From: an uncultured Luteimonas sp.
GTDB lineage: Bacteria; Pseudomonadota; Gammaproteobacteria; Xanthomonadales; Xanthomonadaceae
Direction of reading: 5' to 3'
Length of the DNA stretch: 64,000 nt
NCBI GenBank assembly: GCA_938008415.1
Contig: CALLKI010000060.1
Location: 1-64,000, forward strand
The notes beneath the pieces are model-generated. The model was not told the DNA's origin. It did not search any database and was given only the letters and a program-made list of their open reading frames with translations. Both the position numbers and the translations under genes were made by a program. Of this stretch, positions 45,895-53,322 are shown in pieces; the stretch's first letter is position 1, and every line of letters starts with the position of its first letter.

Positions 45895-47121
45895 ATGACC
45901 ACGCTCGCTGGATCCCGCCCGTCGCCGGGCCTGCTGGCCGCGGCCCCGCACCGGCTGATGTTCTTCATCGGCGCAGGCAACCTGCTGCTGGCCATGGCCT
46001 GGTGGGCGGCGTGGCTGGCCGCGCAGCGCTGGCCGGGGCTGCTGCAGGTGCCCGATGCCGCCGCGTATCCCGGCTGGCTGCATGCCTTCGTCATGCAGTA
46101 CCAGGTCCTGCCGAGCTTCTTCTTCGGCTTCCTGCTCACCGTGTTCCCGCGCTGGATGGGCCTGCCCGACGTCCCGCGCTGGCGCTACGTGCCGGTGGGG
46201 GTGGGCATGTTCGGCGGCCAGGCGGCGATGCTGCTGGGCGCGCTGGGGCTGGAGGTGGCGCTGGTGGTCGGCCTGTTCATGACCGTGGCCGGCTGGTCCG
46301 CGGGCACCTGGATCCTGGCGCGGCTGGTGCGGTCCGAACGCGGCACCACCTGGCACGCGCGCTCGTGCCTGGCGGCGATGGGGCTGGGGCTGGCCGGCGT
46401 GCTGTGCTTCGGCGCCTTCCTGCTGGGCGGATCGCCGTGGTGGGTGCTGTTCGCGGTCAAGCTCGGCACCTTCGGGCTGCTGCTGCCGGTGTACCTGACC
46501 GTGGCCCACCGCATGTTTCCGTTCTTCGCCGCCAATGCGGTGCCTGGCTACGTCGCGTGGAGGCCGATGTGGGTGCTGGCCGCGGCGTGGGCGTTGGCGA
46601 TGGCGCACCTGGTGCTGGAGCTGCTGCACGCCCACGCCTGGTTGTGGCTGGTGGACCTGCCGATGCTGGCGCTGTCGCTCGCGGTGCTCTGGCGCTGGTG
46701 GCCGCGGGGGCAGGCGCCGGGGCTGCTGTGGGTGCTGTTTGTCGGCCTGCTGTGGTGGCCGGTGACCTTCGCGCTGTTCTCGGCGCAGAGCCTGGCCTAC
46801 CTGCTCACCGACGTCTTCATCCTGGGTCGCGCCCCGGCGCATGCGCTGTTCATCGGCGTGTTCGGCAGCCTGCTGGTGGCGATGGTCAGCCGCGTCACCC
46901 AGGGGCATTCGGGGCGCCCGCTGCGCATGTACGGCCTGGCCTGGTGGGCCTTCGTCGGGATCCAGGTGGCGGCGGTGCTGCGCATCGTGGCCGAGGTGCT
47001 GCCCGACGCGCTGGCCTGGCAGGCGCTGGCGGCGCTGGCGTGGCTGCTGGCGCTGGCGCCGTGGGTGGCGCGCATCGGCACGATCTACCTGTCGCCGCGC
47101 GCGGACGGCAAGCCGGGATGA
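45895..47121 (+). CDS. nnrS: NnrS family protein
   Basis: 408 residues from the ATG at 45895, about 12 membrane helices. NnrS is a haem- and copper-containing membrane protein that protects cells from NO stress; many relatives lie near denitrification genes. Typical features are the first helix after APHRLMFFIGAGNLL, the HAFVMQYQVLPSFFFGFLLTVFPRW segment, HRMFPFF in the middle and ALFIGVFGSLLVAMVSRVTQGHSGR near the end, supplying conserved histidines. ATGs at 45883 and 45886 would overlap the -10 element predicted from the FNR box and were set aside. The stop is 42 bp before the SirB-like gene. Confidence 0.93.
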   Translation: MTTLAGSRPSPGLLAAAPHRLMFFIGAGNLLLAMAWWAAWLAAQRWPGLLQVPDAAAYPGWLHAFVMQYQVLPSFFFGFLLTVFPRWMGLPDVPRWRYVPVGVGMFGGQAAMLLGALGLEVALVVGLFMTVAGWSAGTWILARLVRSERGTTWHARSCLAAMGLGLAGVLCFGAFLLGGSPWWVLFAVKLGTFGLLLPVYLTVAHRMFPFFAANAVPGYVAWRPMWVLAAAWALAMAHLVLELLHAHAWLWLVDLPMLALSLAVLWRWWPRGQAPGLLWVLFVGLLWWPVTFALFSAQSLAYLLTDVFILGRAPAHALFIGVFGSLLVAMVSRVTQGHSGRPLRMYGLAWWAFVGIQVAAVLRIVAEVLPDALAWQALAALAWLLALAPWVARIGTIYLSPRADGKPG

Positions 47122-47163
47122 TCCCGTTGTCACGCGCGCCCCGTTGATGCCACGAGTCCATCG

Positions 47164-47568
47164 ATGATCGAGTTCTATCCGCAGATCAAGCACGCCCACA
47201 TCGGCCTGGCCCTGTTCAGCGGGGGGCTGTTCGCACTGCGTGGGGCGATGCTCCTGGCGGGGGCGGGATGGCCGAACGCCGCGCCGGTCCGCTACCTCAG
47301 CTACGCCGTCGACACCGCGCTGCTGACCGCGGCGATGATGCTGCTCACCATCCTGCCGCGCGAGCTGTACGCCAATGGCTGGCTGGCGGTGAAGGTCGCC
47401 CTGATCGTGGCCTACGTGGTGCTGGGCGTGTTCGCCCTGCGCCGGGGCCGCACCCGCGGCGTGCGTGCCGCCTGCTACGTGGCGGCGCTGCTCGTGTTCG
47501 CCCAGGTCTACTGCATCGCGCGCAGCCACCATCCGCTGGGCGCGCTGTACCTGCTGTGCTGGGCCTGA
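47164..47568 (+). CDS. SirB2-family membrane protein
   Basis: 134 residues, four predicted membrane helices. The start EFYPQIKHAHIGLALFSGGLFALRG and the later LSYAVDTALLTAAMMLLTILP, GWLAVKVALIVAYVVLGVFALRRG and CYVAALLVFAQVYCIARSHHP match the SirB family, whose function is unknown despite its name (a Salmonella invasion regulator link). It follows nnrS by 42 bp on the same strand and probably shares its FNR-controlled transcript. Convergent with the TRIC-like gene, 3 bp apart. Confidence 0.85.
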   Translation: MIEFYPQIKHAHIGLALFSGGLFALRGAMLLAGAGWPNAAPVRYLSYAVDTALLTAAMMLLTILPRELYANGWLAVKVALIVAYVVLGVFALRRGRTRGVRAACYVAALLVFAQVYCIARSHHPLGALYLLCWA

Positions 47569-47571
47569 CGC

Positions 47572-48192
47572 TCAGTCCGGCGCGTCGATGCGCGGCACCG
47601 GCAGGCGCCAGCCACGGCGGATCGCCAGCCAGCGCAGCACGAAGCAGGCCACCGCGCCGGCGACCGCCACCGGCGCCGCCGGCAGCGACAGGGCGTGGCC
47701 GGCGACCACCACCAGTGCGCCGACGCACGCGGCCATCGCATAGAGCTCGCGATGCAGGACGCTGGGTACCGTGGCCACCAGCACGTCGCGGACGATGCCG
47801 CCGCCCACGCCCGAGAGGATGCCGAGCATGACCGCGCCGGTCGGGCCCAGGCCCGCGCCGAGCGCCTTGCCGGCGCCGAGCACCGCGAACAGGGAGAGCC
47901 CGATCGCGTCCGAGACCTGGACCGGATTGCGCATGCGTTCGACCTGGTCGTGCCAGCGGAACGTGACCAGGCCCGCGGCCACCGAGACGGCCAGGTAGCG
48001 CCAGTCCACCACCGAGGCCGGCACCAGGCCCAGCAGCACGTCGCGGATGATGCCGCCGGCGGTGGCGGCGGCGAACGACAGCACCAGCACGCCGAACAGG
48101 TCCAGCCGGTGCCGGACCGCCACCAGCCCGCCGCTGATGGCGAAGGCGAACGTGCCGAGGAAGTCGATCAGGGCGACGAAGGTGGCGGTCAT
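47572..48192 (-). CDS. TRIC-type cation channel family protein (YadS/YicG type)
   Basis: 206 residues, about seven membrane helices, with the two internal repeats of the family: DFLGTFAFAISGGLVAVRHRLDLFGVLVLSFAAATAGGIIRDVLLG and DAIGLSLFAVLGAGKALGAG...GILSGVGGGIVRDVLVATVPSVL. The GG(I/G)IRDVL signature occurs twice. Bacterial members are monovalent-cation channels by structural homology to TRIC; the role here is unknown. Its start is 22 bp beyond the stop of the pirin gene, so the two are co-directional. Confidence 0.88.
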   Translation of the reverse strand: MTATFVALIDFLGTFAFAISGGLVAVRHRLDLFGVLVLSFAAATAGGIIRDVLLGLVPASVVDWRYLAVSVAAGLVTFRWHDQVERMRNPVQVSDAIGLSLFAVLGAGKALGAGLGPTGAVMLGILSGVGGGIVRDVLVATVPSVLHRELYAMAACVGALVVVAGHALSLPAAPVAVAGAVACFVLRWLAIRRGWRLPVPRIDAPD

Positions 48193-48214
48193 GGCGTGGC
48201 GCGAGTGCGCGCGT

Positions 48215-49114
48215 TCAGGACATCGGCTCGGGTTCGCGCACGCCGGGAAGCCCGGGCGGCAGCGGGATGAACTCCGCGTCGTCCAGGTCGGGCAGCTTCA
48301 TGCGGCCGGCCGCCCAGTCCTCGCGTGCCTGCTCGATCCGCTCCTTCGACGAGGACACGAAGTTCCAGTCGATGTAGCGGGGGCCGACCGGCTCGCCCCC
48401 GAGCGCCATCAGCACCGCGTCCTGCAGGGCGTGGAGGGTGACGGCATCGCCCGGCGACAGCAGCGCCATGCTCCCGGTCTCCACGCGCTGGCCGGCGATC
48501 TCGACCTCGCCGCGGGCGACGTACACCGCGCGCTCGGGGTACTCGGCGGGCAGCGAGACGCGGGTCCCGGCTTCCAGCTGCCAGTGCACGTAGAACTGCG
48601 GCGAATCGATCGGAACCGGCGACGCGAGGCCCAGCAGGCGGCCGGCGATCAGGCGCCCGGTCGCGCCCGCCTCGGTGAACTCGGGCAGGGCGTCGGCGGG
48701 GTAGTGCCAGAACCCGGGATCGATTTCCTCGCGTTCGGTGGGCAGGGCGACCCAGGCCTGGATGCCGTCCATCGGGCCGCCTTCGGCGCGCAGGCGTTCG
48801 AAGCGTTCGGAATGGGTGATGCCGCGGCCGGCGGTCATCCAGTTCACTTCGCCCGGCCGCACCGGCTGCTCGGAACCGACGCTGTCGCGGTGGGTGATCT
48901 CGCCTTCGAACAGGTAGGTGACGGTGGACAGGCCGATGTGCGGGTGGGGGCGCACGTCGGCCTCGCGCGGCAGGCCAGGCGCGATGTCCTTCGGCCCCAT
49001 GCGGTCGAAGAAGATGTAGGGGCCGACCATGCGGCGCCTGGCGAAGGGCAGCACGCGGCCGACCTCGAAGCTGCCCAGGTCGCGGGTGCGCTGCCGGATG
49101 ACGAGTTCGATCAT
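48215..49114 (-). CDS. Pirin family protein
   Basis: 299 residues with the bicupin pirin fold. Metal-binding residues of the N-terminal cupin appear in RPHPHIGLSTVTYLFEGEITHRDSVG (two His, one His, Glu), and the GRGITHSER segment is intact. The C-terminal cupin (about 165-260) has EYPERAVYVARGEVEIAGQ and GSMALLSPGD. Bacterial pirins may act as quercetinases or partner proteins. The ATG at 49114 gives the normal pirin start. Confidence 0.9.
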   Translation of the reverse strand: MIELVIRQRTRDLGSFEVGRVLPFARRRMVGPYIFFDRMGPKDIAPGLPREADVRPHPHIGLSTVTYLFEGEITHRDSVGSEQPVRPGEVNWMTAGRGITHSERFERLRAEGGPMDGIQAWVALPTEREEIDPGFWHYPADALPEFTEAGATGRLIAGRLLGLASPVPIDSPQFYVHWQLEAGTRVSLPAEYPERAVYVARGEVEIAGQRVETGSMALLSPGDAVTLHALQDAVLMALGGEPVGPRYIDWNFVSSSKERIEQAREDWAAGRMKLPDLDDAEFIPLPPGLPGVREPEPMS

Positions 49115-49480
49115 GGCGGTCTCCGGGGGTGCCGCGGCGGCTGCCGCGGGCCCATGATGGCAGCTGCGGGGCGGCGTTGCCGCGTCGCGCGTGCCACACA
49201 GCGGGCCACCAGCGGGACCGTTCCGCCCCGCGACCCGCAGGAGCGGCTTCAGCCGTGACCGACGCGACACGCGTCGCATGGCTTGGCTGCGCGCGCTGCG
49301 AGGCGTCGCCCCGGCCCCGGCGCCTCCCGGAAGGCGGGCCGGGCCGCCCGGACATCCCTGCGCCCTCTCCACCGCCCCGCCTCCGCGCCCGTGCGCACCA
49401 GGCCCCCCTGTGCATCACCCTGTCGCGCGCGCGTCCCCGTTTGGGCGCGGGAACACGCGCGAGGACGCGCGGCTCCGGAG
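49115..49480. other. Intergenic region without a gene
   Basis: About 366 bp between the pirin start and the nirK terminator. It holds one half-copy of the family repeat (CAGGAGCGGCTTCAGCCG at 49238-49255) and otherwise GC-rich, low-complexity sequence. No ORF with coding character, no tRNA-like fold and no FNR box was seen. Confidence 0.6.
49238..49260 (+). repeat. Single arm of the REP-like repeat
   Basis: CAGGAGCGGCTTCAGCCGTG followed by ACC matches the repeat arm at 45731-45754 except near the first base and one C-to-T change; no partner arm nearby. Confidence 0.75.
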
Positions 49481-49514
49481 AAAAAAGGCCACCCCCGCGG
49501 AGGCGGAGGTGGCC
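49481..49514 (-). terminator. Rho-independent terminator of nirK
   Basis: On the minus strand GGCCACC pairs with GGTGGCC around a GC-rich loop and is followed by six Ts (plus-strand A run 49481-49486). It begins 27 bp after the nirK stop. Confidence 0.85.
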
Positions 49515-49541
49515 AGCTGGCGTTGGAGAGGACGCCGTGGA

Positions 49542-50711
49542 TCAGCGATCGAGCGGGAGCGACAGGTCGGTGCCGGGCTTGATCGGACCGACCGGCGAGG
49601 GCGTGGTCATCAGGTCGTGGTTCCACTGGTCGCCGTCGACCTTGATGTGCGCGGCCGCACCCAGCAGCACCGCCTCGATCAGGTTGTGGTTGAGGTACAC
49701 GTGCAGCCCGGGCTGGCGGAAGGTGTAGAGCGCCGCGCCCGCCGAACCACCGCGGATGAACCAGGTCTCCAGGTCCCTGAGCGGGGCATTGGCGAACTTG
49801 CCTTCCTCCCACACGTAGTCGCCGTGGCCGCCGATCAGGTGCGGGCGCGTGTCGCGGTTGGCCTGCGAGTGCACCAGCAGCACCGTCTCGCCGACCTTCG
49901 CCGTCATCGCGTTGTCGCCGGTCAGCGCACCGACCGCGCCGTTGAACACCACGTGCGAGGGCACCAGGCCGCGCATCGCCTCGAGCACGTCCGGCAGCGA
50001 CTCGGCGTGCGAGCCATAGGACTTGAAGTTGCCGTCCGCGTCGCGCGGGATGTAGAACTCGGTCTCGCCGATGTAGTAGGCCCGATCGTAGCGCAGCGGC
50101 TTGCCGTCGCCGTCCTTCAGCCCGTCGCGCGGCAGCACCATGACCGTGCCGTGCATGCCCTGCACCACGTGCCAGGGCGTCATCGGGCCGCCCGGGGCGC
50201 AGTGGTAGACGAAGGTGCCGGGGCGCGTGGCCTTCCAGCGCAGGGTCACTTCCTCGCCCGGCTGGATCACCGTCAGGTCGCCGCCGCCCAGGGCGCCGGT
50301 GGCGGCGTGGAAGTCGATGTTGTGCGGCATCGAGTTGCTGGCGGGGTTCACCAGGGTCAGCTCGACGTAGTCGCCCTCGTGCACGACCATCAGCGGGCCG
50401 GGGATCGAGCCGCCGAAGGTCATCGCGAGCATCTTCGTGCCCTGGCCGTCGACGACGATCTCCTTCTCGACGATCGGCAGGGTGAACTGCACCACCTTCG
50501 GCCCGCCTTTGGCGACCTGGTCGTGGTCGTGGACGAACGGCGGGCGCTTGAGGGTGACCTGCTGCCGGGGCAGGGCGGAGAGGTCGGACGCCTGGTCGAG
50601 GGTGGCGTTCACCAGCTCGAGGGCGTCGACCGCGTGGGCCGGCGCCGGCGCGGAGGCGCCGATCGCCAGGGCAAGGGCGGAAGCAAGGAGGCTGGCGTGC
50701 AGGAGTTTCAT
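49542..50711 (-). CDS. nirK: Copper-containing nitrite reductase (NO-forming)
   Basis: Periplasmic enzyme reducing nitrite to NO. 389-residue precursor with a signal peptide cleaved near residue 27 (APAHA). Two cupredoxin domains. Type 1 copper ligands: His130, Cys171, His181 and Met186; type 2 copper ligands: His135, His170 and His342 (LNHNLIE); the catalytic Asp133 lies in HNIDFH. All are present. Electrons may come from azurin (30434). Two FNR boxes lie upstream, with a dyad over the predicted start; a strong terminator follows. It is a monocistronic unit, not clustered with norB. Confidence 0.97.
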   Translation of the reverse strand: MKLLHASLLASALALAIGASAPAPAHAVDALELVNATLDQASDLSALPRQQVTLKRPPFVHDHDQVAKGGPKVVQFTLPIVEKEIVVDGQGTKMLAMTFGGSIPGPLMVVHEGDYVELTLVNPASNSMPHNIDFHAATGALGGGDLTVIQPGEEVTLRWKATRPGTFVYHCAPGGPMTPWHVVQGMHGTVMVLPRDGLKDGDGKPLRYDRAYYIGETEFYIPRDADGNFKSYGSHAESLPDVLEAMRGLVPSHVVFNGAVGALTGDNAMTAKVGETVLLVHSQANRDTRPHLIGGHGDYVWEEGKFANAPLRDLETWFIRGGSAGAALYTFRQPGLHVYLNHNLIEAVLLGAAAHIKVDGDQWNHDLMTTPSPVGPIKPGTDLSLPLDR

Positions 50712-50724
50712 GAGGGAGTCCTCG

Positions 50725-50754
50725 GATATCCACGTCGGTGGGGTCGTGGATATC
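50725..50754 (-). promoter_or_regulatory. 30-bp dyad over the nirK transcription start region
   Basis: GATATCCACG (50725-50734) and CGTGGATATC (50745-50754) form a perfect 10-bp inverted repeat with a 10-bp centre. The FNR box predicts a start near 50745, so the dyad would cover roughly -10 to +21: the position of a repressor operator rather than an RNA hairpin. The binding protein is unknown. Confidence 0.6.
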
Positions 50755-50780
50755 GTCGCGGGCCCCCCGCGCCGCTGCCG

Positions 50781-50794
50781 TTGATCGAGGTCAA
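50781..50794 (-). promoter_or_regulatory. Proximal FNR-type box of nirK
   Basis: TTGAT-CGAG-GTCAA (palindromic, read from either strand). A -10-like GACGAT lies on the minus strand at 50752-50757, 23 bp away; predicted leader about 34 nt to the ATG at 50711. Confidence 0.82.
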
Positions 50795-50830
50795 TCGCAA
50801 CCGCGCGGATCGTGCCCGGATGCGTCCTGC

Positions 50831-50844
50831 TTGACCTGGATCAA
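50831..50844 (-). promoter_or_regulatory. Distal FNR-type box of nirK
   Basis: TTGAC-CTGG-ATCAA. Its centre is exactly 50 bp upstream of the proximal box (about -92), an integer-like helical spacing. It lies directly after the patatin stop, so it can serve only nirK. Confidence 0.72.
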
Positions 50845-50854
50845 GCGCGGCGGC

Positions 50855-51907
50855 TCAGCCGCAGGGGCGCTCGCGCGAGAACGGGTTGAGCCGGCGCACC
50901 CAGCTGTCGCCGCAGTCGATGTCGGCCGGCTGCGCGGCCGCCGCTTCCTCGGCCCGGCGCCGTGCGGCGGCGTCGAGCCGCTCGCGCTGGAAGGCCTCGA
51001 TCCGGGCCCGCAGCTGCGGCAGCGCGGCCAGCGCCGCTCGTTCGCCTTCGAGGATCGCGGCGTGGCGCTGTTCGAAGCTGACCGGGCCGATGTCGTTGAC
51101 CCGCGGCCGGATCACCACGTCGGCGCGTTCGAGTTCCTGCCGTCCGAGGGTCTGGCCCATGATCGTGATCGACTGGTTGACGATCCCGGCCAGCGCCGTG
51201 GGCGTGGTGCCGCTGGCCTTGCTGGAGATGTCCACGGCGATGACGATGTCGGCGCCCAGCTGGCGCGCCGCGTCCACCGGCACCGGGCTGACCACGCCGC
51301 CGTCGACGTAGCTGCGGCTGCCGATGCGCGCCGGTTCGAACACGCCCGGCACGCTGCTCGAGGCGCGCACCGCCTGGCCGGTGTTGCCGCGCACGAACAC
51401 CACCCGGTCGCCGGTGTCCAGCCGGGTGGCGACGGCGGCGAACGGACGGCCGAGGCGTTCGATGGGACGCCCGCCGAGCTCGCGGTTGACGTAGTCCTGC
51501 AGCGCCTGGCCCTGCACCAGGCCGCCCGAGAACAGGCGCACGTCGCGCAGGCTGGATTCGTCGAGCGCCATCGCGCGCTCCTGCAGGGTGAACGGATCCA
51601 TGCCGCCGGCGTAGAGCGCGCCGACCAGGCTGCCGGCGCTGGTGCCCGCGATCACGTCGGCCTTGATCCCGTTGGCCTCGAGCATCTTGATCACGCCGAT
51701 GTGGGCGAAGCCCTTGGCCGCGCCGCCACCCAGGGCCAGGCCGATGCGCGGCGGGGGCGGTGGGGGTTCGGGCGCCGGCACCGGTGCGGGGACGGGCCCG
51801 GCCACGCGCCCAGGCCCGCCCGAGGCGCAGGCAGCGAGCAGGCCGAGCAGCAGGCCGGACAGGATGGCGCGGCGCGAACGGTACGGGAAGGCGTGGGTGC
51901 GGGACAT
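50855..51907 (-). CDS. Patatin-like phospholipase lipoprotein
   Basis: 350 residues. Lipobox LLAAC (about residue 27) in the signal peptide, a Pro-rich linker (about 40-53), then the patatin domain: oxyanion-hole GLALGGGAAKGFAHIG, catalytic Ser in GTSAGSL (about residue 90) and catalytic Asp in YVDGGV, so the Ser-Asp dyad is complete. Resembles RssA/NTE-type patatins. The C-terminal tail is Arg/Ala-rich and ends in a CGDSW segment. No operon partner; tRNA-Ala lies upstream. Confidence 0.9.
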   Translation of the reverse strand: MSRTHAFPYRSRRAILSGLLLGLLAACASGGPGRVAGPVPAPVPAPEPPPPPPRIGLALGGGAAKGFAHIGVIKMLEANGIKADVIAGTSAGSLVGALYAGGMDPFTLQERAMALDESSLRDVRLFSGGLVQGQALQDYVNRELGGRPIERLGRPFAAVATRLDTGDRVVFVRGNTGQAVRASSSVPGVFEPARIGSRSYVDGGVVSPVPVDAARQLGADIVIAVDISSKASGTTPTALAGIVNQSITIMGQTLGRQELERADVVIRPRVNDIGPVSFEQRHAAILEGERAALAALPQLRARIEAFQRERLDAAARRRAEEAAAAQPADIDCGDSWVRRLNPFSRERPCG

Positions 51908-51973
51908 CGGGCGAGGATAGCGGGGGCCGGCCTGTCGGCCGCTGAAGCCGCGCCGGTCCGGCAGGGAACGGGC

Positions 51974-52000
51974 AAAGAAAAAGGCCGGGGAGACCCGGCC
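51974..52000 (-). terminator. Terminator after tRNA-Ala
   Basis: On the minus strand GGCCGGG-TCTC-CCCGGCC is followed by TTTTTCTTT. It is 20 bp beyond the tRNA 3' end. Confidence 0.85.
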
Positions 52001-52019
52001 TTCTTCATGCGATCTGGAG

Positions 52020-52095
<76 letters not shown>

Positions 52096-52109
52096 ACGCG
52101 TGGGGGAGA

Positions 52110-53231
52110 TTATACGGATGCCGCGTGGCGTTCGCCAGCGGTCCGCAGCAGGGGCGCAAGCGCCGGTTCAAGCTGCCGCCTCCGCCAGCCGGAGAGCGCG
52201 CCGGGCCAGTCCCCCCCATCCATCAGTGCCTCCAGCCAGCGGCGCGAGGCGAGCACGCCGTCGGGCAGTCCCAGCTCGGCGCTGCGCGCCGCGACCGCGG
52301 CCTGCAGCCTGCGCAGCACCTGGCGGTCGCGGTCGTCGCCGCGTGCCATGGGGGCCTCGTCCTCGTCGGGCAGGGGCGTGGACAGGGCCTTGAGGATCCT
52401 GGCCGCGAGCCGGTGCGGCGCCTTCGGGTGCCGGTCGAGGATCACGCGCAGTTCCTCCGGGCCCGAGGGCGCTTCGCGCGCGAGCGCGACCGCCAGCTCG
52501 TTGTCGAGGATCCAGTTGCGCGGGCGGTCGCTGCTGCGGGCCTGGGCCTCGCGCCAGCGCAGCAGGCGCAGCAGCCGGCGCTGCCCCCCGGGGTCGAGGA
52601 ACTGTGCCGAGCGCAGCGACAGGTGCGGCCAGCGCTCGCCTTCGCCGTCGCGCGCGGTGGCGACCATGCGCGCGCAGTCCTCCTCCAGCCAGGCGCGGCG
52701 GCCGAGCGCGTCGATCCGCGCCGAGAGCGCGTCATGCAGCGCGAACAGGTGGCGCACGTCGTCGGCGGCGTACTCGAGCTGCGCCGGCGACAGCGGGCGG
52801 CGGGTCCAGTCCGAGCGGGTCTCGCCCTTGGCCAGCGCGATGCCGGTCAGGTCCTGCACCAGCCGCTGGTAGCCCGCGCCCGCGGCGATCCCCGCCAGCG
52901 CCGCGGCGACCTGGGTGTCGAACAGCGGCTCGGGCACGGCATCGCAGGCGTGCTGCAGGGCGATGAGGTCCTCGCTGGCACTGTGCATGACCTTGACCAC
53001 CGAAGGGTCGAGCAGCAGCGGGCGCAGTGCCCCGGGCATCCCCGGCACCAGCATGTCGGCCAGCACGATGGTGCCTTCGCCGTCGTCGATGGCGATCTGG
53101 GCCAGCGCCAGCTTCGGCCAGTACGTGCGTTCGCGGATGAACTCGGTGTCCAGGCCGACGCGGCCGGAGATCGTGCCGATGTGCCGGCGCAGTTGCGCGG
53201 GCTCGGCAACCCAGAGGACGGATGGTGGCAT
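52110..53231 (-). CDS. rnd: Ribonuclease D
   Basis: 3'-5' exoribonuclease of tRNA and other RNA maturation. 373 residues. DEDDy motifs: DTEFIRERTYWP (Exo I), HSASEDL (Exo II) and YAADDVRHL (Exo III with the Tyr). An HRDC-type helical region follows at about 205-285 (RDRPRNWILDNELAVALA). The ATG at 53231 (MPPSVLW) is preferred; upstream codons are not RNase D-like. It lies 14 bp before the tRNA-Ala 5' end on the same strand, so the tRNA may be transcribed with it. Confidence 0.93.
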   Translation of the reverse strand: MPPSVLWVAEPAQLRRHIGTISGRVGLDTEFIRERTYWPKLALAQIAIDDGEGTIVLADMLVPGMPGALRPLLLDPSVVKVMHSASEDLIALQHACDAVPEPLFDTQVAAALAGIAAGAGYQRLVQDLTGIALAKGETRSDWTRRPLSPAQLEYAADDVRHLFALHDALSARIDALGRRAWLEEDCARMVATARDGEGERWPHLSLRSAQFLDPGGQRRLLRLLRWREAQARSSDRPRNWILDNELAVALAREAPSGPEELRVILDRHPKAPHRLAARILKALSTPLPDEDEAPMARGDDRDRQVLRRLQAAVAARSAELGLPDGVLASRRWLEALMDGGDWPGALSGWRRRQLEPALAPLLRTAGERHAASV

Positions 53232-53322
53232 GGCGCCAGCGTAGCGGCCCGGACAGCATGCTGGCAACGCGCCGGCGCTCGCACGGCCTGCCAGGGTGGC
53301 TTAATCTGGCGTGGTGGAACGC

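Noticed and set aside
50831..50844. The distal FNR box as promoter element of the patatin gene
   Set aside because: It lies downstream of the patatin stop, so it cannot activate that gene; it fits nirK instead.
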